A stretch of 13,113 nucleotides of DNA from Patescibacteria group bacterium (GCA_023485925.1 JAMDAJ010000029.1:1-13113); one strand, 5' to 3'. Shown: positions 6,013-13,011, counted from the stretch's first letter. Notes: generated by a model from the sequence alone, not told the origin. Translations and numbers: made by a program.

Positions 6013-6432
6013 ATGCAAAATTTCATTTCAAAATTCAAAATTGTCCTGCTGGCCTTGGCCTTATCATTTTTGGCCGTGGCTTGCAATTCAAAACCCGCGG
6101 TCATTCCGGACGCGACCGCAAATCAACAGGTCTCAACCGTTAAGGTTACCGAGGTGGTAGAAGGCTCTGATTTGGCGGAGCAGCCGTATGATCTTCCGGT
6201 CGGGCAGAGCGCTTTGGAATTGCTGAAGAGTAATCACCAGGTCAGCACCAAGACTTTCGCCGGAGTTGGCGAGTTCGTGGAAGTAATCGACGGTATAAAG
6301 CCTGATAATCAGCACTATTGGGCGTTTTACATTAACGGAAAGTCGTCGAATGTCGGGGCCGGAAGCTACGAGCTAAAAAATGGTGACAAGATCGAATGGA
6401 AATTGGAAACGATTAATTCATACGGACAGTGA
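6013..6432 (+). CDS. DUF4430 (transcobalamin-like) lipoprotein, candidate corrinoid-binding
   Basis: The 139-residue product starts with a basic n-region and hydrophobic stretch ending in LAVAC (Cys24), a plausible lipoprotein signal, so it should be anchored outside the membrane. The rest (about 45-139) is a single DUF4430 domain, recognised by the spaced DLPVGQSALELL, the HYWAFYINGK motif around W103 and the closing VGAGSYELKNGDKIEW. DUF4430 is related to the C-terminal domain of transcobalamin and intrinsic factor; corrinoid binding here is inferred. An in-frame ATG at 5953 overlaps the cobO stop exactly as the next two genes overlap their neighbours, but would add 20 residues encoded partly by a dispersed repeat; ATG 6013 gives the normal signal peptide. 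The gene overlaps the following one (TGATG). Confidence 0.85.
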   Translation: MQNFISKFKIVLLALALSFLAVACNSKPAVIPDATANQQVSTVKVTEVVEGSDLAEQPYDLPVGQSALELLKSNHQVSTKTFAGVGEFVEVIDGIKPDNQHYWAFYINGKSSNVGAGSYELKNGDKIEWKLETINSYGQ

Positions 6433-6953
6433 TGAAAAAGCAAGTACTGATTTATTCGCTGATAATCGCTACCGCGGCCACCACGCGTCTGGTCCCGCAT
6501 GCTTGGAATTTCGCGCCCATTACCGCGGTCGCTATCGTCGCGGCGATATATTTACCGCTAACGCAAGCCCTCGTTTTGCCGCTTGCCATTCGCTTCGTTT
6601 CTGACGCCATCATCGGATTTTTTTCCTGGCCGCTGATGCTGGCCGTTTATACCGTCCACCTTTTTGGAGCGGTGATGGGCCGCTGGGCGAAAGCTCATAA
6701 AACCTCGACGCGCATATTGCTCGCGCCGGTAGTGTCTGCGGGCGTGTTCTTCCTAGTGACAAATTTTGCTTTCTTATATCCAAATTATTCCCACGACTGG
6801 TCCGGCATAATTACGGCCTATGCAAACGGCCTGCCTTTCTTGCGCGGCACGTTAGCAGGCGACGTAATTTACACTGCGACCTTCGTCGGGGTGTTAGAAA
6901 GCGTATGGGCCTGGCAGCGTAATAAAATGTTAGCCATTAAACTCGTCCGCTAA
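6432..6953 (+). CDS. DUF6580-like integral membrane protein, candidate corrinoid permease/S component
   Basis: A 173-residue hydrophobic protein with about six membrane segments (roughly 5-18, 28-42, 44-60, 65-85, 95-115 and 145-165). RLVPHAWNFAPITAVAI near the N-terminus, SDAIIGFF, the TNFAFLYPNY region and LPFLRGTLAGDVIYT resemble the DUF6580 family, whose function is not established. Size and topology are like ECF-transporter S components, which include cobalamin-specific members such as BtuM and CbrT. It has no cysteine, so the BtuM-type cysteine ligand is absent. ATG 6432 shares its A with the upstream TGA; GTG 6429 is a less likely start. Its position between the transcobalamin-like lipoprotein and cobO's operon suggests corrinoid import. 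Function is inferred. Confidence 0.75.
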   Translation: MKKQVLIYSLIIATAATTRLVPHAWNFAPITAVAIVAAIYLPLTQALVLPLAIRFVSDAIIGFFSWPLMLAVYTVHLFGAVMGRWAKAHKTSTRILLAPVVSAGVFFLVTNFAFLYPNYSHDWSGIITAYANGLPFLRGTLAGDVIYTATFVGVLESVWAWQRNKMLAIKLVR

Positions 6954-7171
6954 TGTTCATCTCGGTCAAGGTCATCACACGGTCGCGGCAGGAAAAAGTC
7001 GAACTGCAACCCGACGGCAGCTATAAGGTTTGGACCCGCGCCGTGCCGGAGAAGGGAAGGGCTAACGAACGGGTCATCGAGCTGCTGGCCAGAGAGTTCC
7101 ATAAGCCGAAGACCTCTTGCGTTATTGTTTCCGGGAGCAATGCCTCAAAAAAGATTATGGACATAAAATAA
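6953..7171 (+). CDS. DUF167/YggU family protein
   Basis: This 72-residue protein matches the DUF167 (YggU) fold: a short beta start (ISVKVITRSRQEKVE), the central PEKGRANERVIELLA motif and the C-terminal VIVSGSNASKKIMDI. The family is widespread and small, and its biochemical role is unknown. The ATG is fused to the previous stop (TAATG), so it is the last gene of the cobO operon by overlap. The final bases of its TAA begin the terminator stem. Nothing in it suggests a cobalamin role; it may be a passenger. Confidence 0.9.
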   Translation: MFISVKVITRSRQEKVELQPDGSYKVWTRAVPEKGRANERVIELLAREFHKPKTSCVIVSGSNASKKIMDIK

Positions 7172-7191
7172 GCCCGACTCCGGGCTTTTTT
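7171..7191 (+). terminator. Intrinsic terminator of the cobO operon
   Basis: AGCCCG-actc-CGGGCT (7171-7176 with 7181-7186) is followed by a run of T to 7191. It is a clean rho-independent terminator and overlaps the last base of the DUF167 stop. It separates the salvage operon from hisS, only 19 bp upstream of the hisS ATG. Confidence 0.9.
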
Positions 7192-7192
7192 G

Positions 7193-7201
7193 TGCTACAA
7201 T
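7193..7201 (+). promoter_or_regulatory. Extended -10 promoter for hisS
   Basis: TGcTACAAT (TG at 7193-7194, TACAAT at 7196-7201) is an extended -10 element between the terminator and the hisS start. The expected initiation point (about 7208-7210) falls on or just before the ATG at 7210, so the hisS mRNA is probably leaderless or nearly so. No -35 is evident; that position is occupied by the terminator stem. Confidence 0.6.
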
Positions 7202-7209
7202 GTGGGTAT

Positions 7210-8529
7210 ATGGCTAATAATACTCCGCAATTATTGAAAGGTTTCCGCGATTTTCCGCCGGATAAAATGTCGGCGCGGTTTTTGATGTTCGCAACTATCC
7301 GGGCGGCGTTTGAGCGGTTCGGTTTTGCCCCGATGGAGACACCGGCGGTGGAATACGCCGAGACTCTGACCGGCAAATACGGCGCGGAGGAAAAGCTCAT
7401 CTATAAATTTAAAGATAATGGCGGGCGCGACGTCGCCCTGCGCTACGATCTCACCGTGCCGCTGGCGCGATTCTATCTCAATAACAAAAACGACCTGCCC
7501 CGGCCGTTCAAGCGCTACTGTATCGGGCCGGTGTGGCGGGCGGAATCGCCGCAGAAGGGGCGGTACCGCGAGTTTTACCAGTGCGACGTGGACGTGGCGG
7601 GTTCTAGTGCGGCGCTTGCTGACGCCGAGTGCATCGCGGCGATCGCCGCCGCTTTCGGTGATCTGGGTATCAAGGATTTTACCATTCGGCTCAACTCCCG
7701 CAAAATCTTAGACGGCGTTATGGGGAGTCTGGCGGTCCCGTCGGAAAAGAAAGCCGATGCGATGCGCCTTTTGGACAAACTCGAGAAAGCGGGGGAGCGG
7801 ATCGTGCGGGCGGAACTTTTGACTTTGGGCCTGGCAAAGCCGCAGATAGAAAAACTTTTCAAATTGTTAGGCGCAAAGATTTCGGGAGACAAAGCGCTGC
7901 GCGCTTTTTTTGCCGATTTGCTTTTGGAGAATTCTCGTCTGGCCGAAGGCATAAACGAACTTGGGCAGGTTTTGGGAGCGCTTGCCGGTTTTGGAGTGAA
8001 GAATGTTTTGGTGGATTTAAAACTCGCTCGCGGTTTGGATTATTACACCGGCATGATTTGCGAAATGACGCTTGATAAGCTCCCCGGTTTTGGCAGCATC
8101 GCCGGCGGCGGGCGCTATGACAATCTCATCGGCAGCATCGCCGGCGGAAAAGAAGTTGTTCCGGCAGTCGGAATGTCTATCGGTGTTGATCGGCTGCTTG
8201 CTGCCTTAGAAGAGCTCGGTTTGGGGTTTTCCGTCATTTCGGGTAGCGTGATCGTTTTCAATTTGGAAAAAGAATTATTGCCGGTGTACCAGACCATGGC
8301 CGGAGAATTGCGTTCCGGCGGAATTTCAACCGAGATGTATTTTGAGCCAGCCGATTTAGACAAGCAGTTCAAATATGCCGAAAAGAAAAAAGCCAATTTC
8401 GCCCTCATCGTCGGGGGCGAGGAAGTCAAAAGCAAATCGGCAAAAAAAGCGCGTCTCTCGACCCGCAAGCAGACGGCGGTCAAGGCGGAGAAATTGGTGG
8501 GTGAGGTTCTCAAGTTATTGGAAAAATAG
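7210..8529 (+). CDS. hisS: Histidyl-tRNA synthetase
   Basis: HisRS charges tRNA-His. The 439-residue class II synthetase begins with the usual LLKGFRDFPPDKM. Motif 2 is seen as VWRAESPQKGRYREFYQ, with R110 and E112 binding ATP and histidine. The two HisRS signatures are LARGLDYYTG (272-281) and GGGRYDNL (300-307), and motif 3 is the SIGVDRLLAAL region. A C-terminal anticodon-binding domain follows (about 345-439). ATG 7210 is chosen because a longer open frame upstream would run through the terminator and because the protein's normal N-terminus starts there. The comEC half-gene begins 4 bp after the stop, so the genes are probably co-transcribed. Confidence 0.97.
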   Translation: MANNTPQLLKGFRDFPPDKMSARFLMFATIRAAFERFGFAPMETPAVEYAETLTGKYGAEEKLIYKFKDNGGRDVALRYDLTVPLARFYLNNKNDLPRPFKRYCIGPVWRAESPQKGRYREFYQCDVDVAGSSAALADAECIAAIAAAFGDLGIKDFTIRLNSRKILDGVMGSLAVPSEKKADAMRLLDKLEKAGERIVRAELLTLGLAKPQIEKLFKLLGAKISGDKALRAFFADLLLENSRLAEGINELGQVLGALAGFGVKNVLVDLKLARGLDYYTGMICEMTLDKLPGFGSIAGGGRYDNLIGSIAGGKEVVPAVGMSIGVDRLLAALEELGLGFSVISGSVIVFNLEKELLPVYQTMAGELRSGGISTEMYFEPADLDKQFKYAEKKKANFALIVGGEEVKSKSAKKARLSTRKQTAVKAEKLVGEVLKLLEK

Positions 8530-8533
8530 TCCA

Positions 8534-10054
8534 GTGTTTCGCAAGTTGCACAAATCAGAGGCGTTGCTTTACGGATTTTTGGGATTTTTGGTCGGCGTCG
8601 CGGTTTTCAGCGTTTTGGATCCGCAACTTTCGCGGATTTTTATTTTTATCCTGCCGAGCTTAGGGATCGCGTTAGCCACCGTGTTCTGGGGCAGGTCTCG
8701 GGCGCTTGCGGTTGGGGTATTTTTGATTTTCCTGGGGCTGGGGATATTCCGGGCGCAAGGCGCAAGCGGGTTGCCGGTCAACTCTATCGCAAGCTACAAT
8801 GACGGGGAAAAACTAACCTGGCGGGGCGTGGTGGTGGAGGAGCCGGACGAGCGCGGCGACAAGACCAATCTTACGGTTTCGGCGGAAACGGTGATCGGAG
8901 AGCCGGACTCTCCGACATCCGGCCGCGTGTTACTGACGGTCGCGCCGTACCCGGAGTACGCGTACGGCGACGAATTGGAGATCACCGGCAAGCTGGAAAC
9001 GCCGTTTGAGACCGAGGATTTTTCCTACAAAAATTATTTAGCCAAGAGTCGGATATTTTCCACCGAGCGCTATGCCCAGGTCGATAAAGTCGGGGAAGGC
9101 AAGGTTTCGCCGGTCGTTGCCTGGCTATTCAAACTCAAAGCCTACTTCATCGAGCGGCTCTCGCTCATCCTGCCGGAGCCGCAGAATTCCCTGCTTGCCG
9201 GCCTGCTGGTAGGCGCAAAACGGGCGATGGGCGAGGAGTGGCTTGAGAAGTTTAAGACCGCGGGTGTCAGCCATATCATTGCCGTTTCGGGTTTCAATAT
9301 TTCCGTTATTACGAAAATTTTGGGCGATTTTTTGCGTCGGCATTTCGGGCCGCGTCCGGCCTTTGCCTTGTGTCTTTTAGTCGTGGCGGCTTTTGTGGTG
9401 TTAACCGGCGCTCAGGCCTCGGTAGTGCGCGCGGCTGTAATGGGCCTGCTTACGGTTTTGGCTTTGAATCTGGGCCGAGGCACTCAGAGTTTGAACCTGC
9501 TTTTGTTAGCGGCGGTAGTTATGGTGGCCGCCAACCCTTCGATTTTGGTGTTTGATGTGGGTTTTCAGCTTTCTTTTTTGGCGACCGCCGGGCTGATACT
9601 CCTTTCGCCGGTTTTGGAAAGGCCCTTGGCTTTCGTGCCCGAATTTTTTGAATTGCGCACATCGCTTGCTTCGACGCTTTCCGCGCAGGTTTTTGTGCTG
9701 CCGCTTTTGGTCTATTATTTTGACCAGCTGTCGCTGGTTTCGCCGCTTGCCAATCTGCTGATTTTGCCGGTTATTCCATTTGCGATGCTGCTGGGTTTTA
9801 TAAGCGGTCTTTTGGCCATCGTGTGGCTGCCGGCGGCCTACCTGTCCACCTGGATAACCTGGCTGGTTTTGACTTACATCTTAAAGATTATTGACTGGTC
9901 GACGGCGATTCCTTACGCCGCGGTGGCCACTGCCAAAATTCCGGCGGTCTGGATCGGTGTGTATTATCTGCTATTGGGGGCTCTAGTTTTTTGGTTCTGG
10001 GCTCGACGGCGGGAAGAGCGAATATGGAAATTTTTGCATCCTAAAATCAATTAG
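8534..10054 (+). CDS. comEC: ComEC, N-terminal membrane-channel half
   Basis: ComEC forms the inner-membrane channel for single-stranded DNA during natural transformation. This 506-residue protein has N-terminal membrane segments, a DUF4131/OB-like region (about 95-180, including WRGVVVEEPDERGDK and YGDELEITGKLETP), and the Competence domain from about 220, whose hallmark LLAGLLVGAKRAMG...SHIIAVSGFN (H247, S252, G253) is intact. Many membrane helices follow to the end. It stops before the metallo-beta-lactamase domain found in the fused form, which is the next gene. The start is GTG 8534, the first in-frame start after the hisS stop; open frame upstream lies within hisS. TTG 8546 is an alternative. 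Confidence 0.93.
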   Translation: MFRKLHKSEALLYGFLGFLVGVAVFSVLDPQLSRIFIFILPSLGIALATVFWGRSRALAVGVFLIFLGLGIFRAQGASGLPVNSIASYNDGEKLTWRGVVVEEPDERGDKTNLTVSAETVIGEPDSPTSGRVLLTVAPYPEYAYGDELEITGKLETPFETEDFSYKNYLAKSRIFSTERYAQVDKVGEGKVSPVVAWLFKLKAYFIERLSLILPEPQNSLLAGLLVGAKRAMGEEWLEKFKTAGVSHIIAVSGFNISVITKILGDFLRRHFGPRPAFALCLLVVAAFVVLTGAQASVVRAAVMGLLTVLALNLGRGTQSLNLLLLAAVVMVAANPSILVFDVGFQLSFLATAGLILLSPVLERPLAFVPEFFELRTSLASTLSAQVFVLPLLVYYFDQLSLVSPLANLLILPVIPFAMLLGFISGLLAIVWLPAAYLSTWITWLVLTYILKIIDWSTAIPYAAVATAKIPAVWIGVYYLLLGALVFWFWARRREERIWKFLHPKIN

Positions 10055-10056
10055 TC

Positions 10057-10923
10057 GTGCTGGAAACCGGATCCGCAGTGAAAAAAATTTATAAATTCGG
10101 CCTGCTAGTCCTTGCGCTTTTGGCCGTGTTGGTGTGGATCGCCGTGTTCAGCCTGCGGCCGCAGAATTTTTTGCGTGTCAATGTGCTGGATGTCGGCCAA
10201 GGCGATGCGATTCTGGCCACGACCATTTCCGGTTCCCAGGTCTTAATTGATGGCGGTCCGGCCGGCGGCGGAGTGTTGCGCGAACTTTCCGGGCAGATGC
10301 CGTTCTTTGACCGTTCACTCGATTTAGTCGTCGCAACTCACGCTGACGCCGATCATATCGGCGGGCTGGTGGAGGTGCTTGCGCGTTATCGCGTCAAGTA
10401 TGTTTTGACTTCCGATATTCCCGCCGACACCGCCACCTTTCAGGCCTTTTCGGAAAAGCTCGCCGCTTCCGGCGCTCACATCATCCGGCCCGGACCAGGC
10501 ATGAAAATCTGGCTGGATAATTCCACGTTGCTCGAGATTTTAGGCCCGCCAGGAAATTTCGTTCCCGTCGAAAGCAATGAAACTTCCATCGTGACAAGAC
10601 TTCGCTACGGTAGAACGGCGGTCATGCTTTCCGGCGACGCGCCGGTTGCCGAGGAAGCGGCGATGATCGTTTCGGGGCGGCCGCTCGGCGCCGATCTTTT
10701 GAAAGTCGGTCATCATGGTTCTAAGACTTCTACCTCTAACGAATTTCTGTCCGCGGTCGCGCCAGGATTTGTGGCAATTTCTGTCGGGGTTAAAAATCGT
10801 TATGGCCACCCGGCGGATGAGGTTTTAGAGCGCCTGGCCGCCCACGGCGTCACCATTGACCGCACTGACGAGGAAGGGGCGCTGGAGTATCAAAGCGACG
10901 GCGTAAGCTTGGGAAAAAAGTGA
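10057..10923 (+). CDS. ComEC-type metallo-beta-lactamase domain protein
   Basis: This 288-residue protein has one N-terminal membrane segment (about 14-30) and then an exported metallo-beta-lactamase fold. It starts RVNVLDVGQGDAIL, has the metal motif HADADH (H95, D97, D99, H100), then SGDAP, and VGHHGSKTS (H219, H220), the pattern of ComEC C-terminal domains, which are thought to degrade the non-transported DNA strand. It lies 2 bp after the membrane half in another frame, so ComEC is split into two polypeptides. The start may be GTG 10057 or, more naturally for a signal anchor, GTG 10078, which would begin MKKIYKF. A free-standing MBL hydrolase is possible, but the adjacency argues for a ComEC partner. 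Confidence 0.9.
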   Translation: MLETGSAVKKIYKFGLLVLALLAVLVWIAVFSLRPQNFLRVNVLDVGQGDAILATTISGSQVLIDGGPAGGGVLRELSGQMPFFDRSLDLVVATHADADHIGGLVEVLARYRVKYVLTSDIPADTATFQAFSEKLAASGAHIIRPGPGMKIWLDNSTLLEILGPPGNFVPVESNETSIVTRLRYGRTAVMLSGDAPVAEEAAMIVSGRPLGADLLKVGHHGSKTSTSNEFLSAVAPGFVAISVGVKNRYGHPADEVLERLAAHGVTIDRTDEEGALEYQSDGVSLGKK

Positions 10924-10926
10924 GGG

Positions 10927-10955
10927 TTGTTTCCAGAGTGAATTTTTGTTATGAT
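10927..10955 (+). promoter_or_regulatory. Promoter for the cyclophilin gene
   Basis: TTGTTT (10927-10932) is 17 bp before TATGAT (10950-10955), which is also preceded by TG at 10947-10948 (extended -10). Initiation is expected near 10962, giving a leader of about 22 nt. No Shine-Dalgarno precedes the ATG at 10984; the leader is AT-rich. Confidence 0.65.
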
Positions 10956-10983
10956 GCTAAGGACTCATCATTAATTTTTAAAT

Positions 10984-11625
10984 ATGAAAAAGCAGTGGCT
11001 GATAATTGTTGCACTCATCATTGCTGCCGTGGTTTTGGGCCTGGTCCTTATGCCTAAAGAAAGTCAAGCGCCGGGCAGCACCACTTCTCCGACTTCCACC
11101 GCTTCTTCTGATCCGAAAAAAACTATGCCCGACATCCAAAACAAGCAGGCGATTTTGCATACCAGCATGGGCGACATTACACTGGAGTTTTATCCGGAAG
11201 ATGCGCCCAAGGCAGTGGAGAATTTTTTGGGCCTGGCCGGGAAGGGCTATTATAATGGCATCATTTTCCACCGCGTGGTCCCGGATTTCGTAATTCAAGC
11301 CGGTGACCCGACCGGAACCGGCCGAGGTGGCGACTCACTCTGGGGCGGCGCGTTTGCGGACGAGCTGAATCCGGCTACCGAAAGTTATAAAGCCGGTTAT
11401 AAGAAAGGCGTTTTGGCCATGGCGAACCGCGGGTCCAACACCAACACTTCGCAGTTTTTCATCATGTTGCGCGACGCGCCGCTTGATCACCTTTACACAA
11501 TTTTCGGGCACGTGGTTTCCGGGCAAGACGTGGTTGACGCTATTGGCAAGGTGATAACCAGTCCGGAAGATTACAAGCCGATAAAAGATGTGGTCATCAA
11601 ATCGGTCGAGATTAAGAATAAGTAA
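10984..11625 (+). CDS. Membrane-anchored cyclophilin-type peptidyl-prolyl isomerase
   Basis: Cyclophilins speed cis-trans isomerisation of X-Pro bonds. The 213-residue protein has an N-terminal membrane anchor (about 5-23, no lipobox cysteine), a Ser/Thr/Pro-rich spacer (about 28-48), and a complete cyclophilin domain (about 52-212). Active-site motifs are F95-H96-R97 in FHRVVPDFVIQAGDP, and MANRGSNTNTSQFFIML. It should act outside the membrane on exported proteins. It has its own promoter and sits between comEC and a repeat cluster, so no operon partner is evident. Confidence 0.95.
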   Translation: MKKQWLIIVALIIAAVVLGLVLMPKESQAPGSTTSPTSTASSDPKKTMPDIQNKQAILHTSMGDITLEFYPEDAPKAVENFLGLAGKGYYNGIIFHRVVPDFVIQAGDPTGTGRGGDSLWGGAFADELNPATESYKAGYKKGVLAMANRGSNTNTSQFFIMLRDAPLDHLYTIFGHVVSGQDVVDAIGKVITSPEDYKPIKDVVIKSVEIKNK

Positions 11626-11630
11626 TATTC

Positions 11631-11668
11631 CCTCTTGAGGTAAGAGGCCTGCCTGCCGGACAGGCAGG
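11631..11668. repeat. Paired hairpins after the cyclophilin gene
   Basis: CCTCTT-gaggt-AAGAGG (11631-11647) is directly followed by the perfect 8-bp hairpin CCTGCCTG-ccgga-CAGGCAGG (11648-11668). The second resembles a GCCTGCC palindrome dispersed in Patescibacteria genomes. No T tract follows, so termination is uncertain. Confidence 0.65.
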
Positions 11669-11672
11669 GGTT

Positions 11673-11718
11673 AGGGGATTTATGAAGCTTCGTTATTAGG
11701 CAACGTTTCATAACCCCT
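11673..11718. repeat. Long-loop inverted repeat AGGGG...TTATGAA / TTCATAA...CCCCT
   Basis: AGGGG plus TTATGAA (11673-11686, 2-nt bulge) is complementary to TTCATAACCCCT (11707-11718), with a loop of about 20 nt. It is the second palindromic unit in a gene-free stretch of 265 bp. Confidence 0.55.
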
Positions 11719-11737
11719 CAAAAGCCTTACTATATTT

Positions 11738-11842
11738 CCTTCTCCCTTAACGGGAGAAGGTGCTCCGCTCCTGCGGAGCGGATGAGGGTGAACCTCTCCC
11801 GCCCGCCAAAGGGCGGGCACCCTCCCCATGTCTTGGGGAGGG
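11738..11842. repeat. REP-like cluster of four perfect hairpins
   Basis: Four perfect stems follow one another: CCTTCTCCC/GGGAGAAGG (11738-11760), GCTCCGC/GCGGAGC (11762-11779), GCCCGCC/GGCGGGC (11801-11818) and CCCTCCCC/GGGGAGGG (11820-11842). The linking text GGATGAGGGTG is typical of REP/BIME-like intergenic repeats in many bacteria. The stretch 11626-11890 holds no gene. Confidence 0.8.
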
Positions 11843-11890
11843 GGAAAAAAGTAAAGCTACGCCCCCCTTAGCTTGAGGGGAGAAGTGGAG

Positions 11891-12964
11891 ATGATTATGG
11901 AATTTCCCATTCATAAAACCAAGATTGCGGGCGTTGAGCGCAAGTTCAATTTATCCGATCCGGTCGAGCGGAAAGAGTATTTTGCGGCCAAGGCCGGCCC
12001 GGAGATCGAAAAGCTGAAAAAATACTTAGGCACGCAGACTTTTATCGGCTATCTCCTAGGCAAGAAAAATACGGGCAAGGGCACTTACTCCAAGATGTTT
12101 GCCGAAGTGGTGGGTGAGGGACACATCGGTCACGTCGCCGTAGGCGATATCGTCCGCGACGTCCATAAGAGTTTTGAGCAGAAAAGCGGCGAACACGAAA
12201 AGCTTCTGACTTTCATCAAAAATAATTACCGCGGTTTCCACAGCGTGGAGGAAACGGTCGATCTTATCCTCGGCCGCAGCCAAAGCGGGCTGGTTTCTTC
12301 CGAACTCATCGTGGCCCTGGTGAAATACGAGATCAGCCGCCGGCAAAAAAAAGCCATCTTCATCGACGGTTTTCCGCGGGCCCATGACCAGATCGGCTAT
12401 TCTTTGTATCTAAAAGAACTCATCGGCTATCGCGACGATCCGGATTTTTTCGTGTTCATCAGCGTGCCCAACTCCATCATCGACGAGCGCATCAAATACC
12501 GCGTGGTCTGTCCCATCTGCCGTGTTCCCCGCAATCTCAAACTGCTGGCGACCAAAGATGTGGGCTGGGATGAAGCCAAAAAAGAATTCTACTTGATGTG
12601 CGATAACCCGTCGTGCGGAAGCGCGCGCATGCTGCCCAAAGAAGGGGATGAATTGGGCATCGAACCAATTCGCAAGCGGCTTGAGATCGACCAGCAAATT
12701 TTCGACAAATTGCTGCAGTTGACCGGCGTCCCCAAGGTGTATTTGCGAAATGCCATCCCGGTGGCATTGGCAAAAGATTCCGTCGACGATTACGAACTGA
12801 CCCCGGCTTATAGTTACGAACTGGATAAAGCCACTGGCAAAGTGGTGACAAAAGAAGCGCCGTGGGTGGTCAAAGACGACGAAGGTGTAGATTCTTACAG
12901 TCTGCTGCCCCCGGCCGTGGTGGTGAGTTTTCTAAAGCAGGCCGTTAAGGTGTTGGGATTGTAA
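11891..12964 (+). CDS. Adenylate-kinase-like nucleoside monophosphate kinase, enlarged
   Basis: The core looks like adenylate kinase: a phosphate loop GKKNTGKGT (57-65), HVAVGDIVRD in place of the usual HISTGDMLR, FIDGFPRAHDQ (from F157), and a zinc-type LID with C207-x2-C210 and C237-x4-C242. It departs in several ways: 357 residues instead of about 180-220, an N-terminal extension of about 50, K-K-N in the phosphate loop, and a C-terminal extension of about 75 residues rich in acidic and aromatic residues. It probably phosphorylates a nucleoside monophosphate, but substrate is unproven. ATG 11891 and ATG 11897 are both possible; GGAG at 11887-11890 favours the second, AGGGGAG at 11876-11882 the first. 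The upstream cluster of hairpins separates it from the cyclophilin gene. Confidence 0.8.
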   Translation: MIMEFPIHKTKIAGVERKFNLSDPVERKEYFAAKAGPEIEKLKKYLGTQTFIGYLLGKKNTGKGTYSKMFAEVVGEGHIGHVAVGDIVRDVHKSFEQKSGEHEKLLTFIKNNYRGFHSVEETVDLILGRSQSGLVSSELIVALVKYEISRRQKKAIFIDGFPRAHDQIGYSLYLKELIGYRDDPDFFVFISVPNSIIDERIKYRVVCPICRVPRNLKLLATKDVGWDEAKKEFYLMCDNPSCGSARMLPKEGDELGIEPIRKRLEIDQQIFDKLLQLTGVPKVYLRNAIPVALAKDSVDDYELTPAYSYELDKATGKVVTKEAPWVVKDDEGVDSYSLLPPAVVVSFLKQAVKVLGL

Positions 12965-12985
12965 GATTGAGAAATCTCTTATGAC

Positions 12986-13011
12986 AAAAAGCCGCCACTC
13001 GGCGGTTTTTT
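12986..13011. terminator. Bidirectional terminator
   Basis: CCGCC-actc-GGCGG (12992-13005) is flanked by AAAAAG on the left and TTTTTT on the right, so it terminates in both directions. It serves the kinase gene on the plus strand and the convergent gene that enters from the right edge on the minus strand. Confidence 0.88.

Noticed and set aside
7117..7209. A longer HisRS N-terminus starting inside the DUF167 gene.
   Set aside because: It would run through an intrinsic terminator and the hisS promoter, and HisRS normally begins at the LLKGFRDF region.
11738..11842. A CRISPR array.
   Set aside because: The palindromes differ in sequence and spacing; there is no constant repeat with unique spacers and no cas gene nearby.
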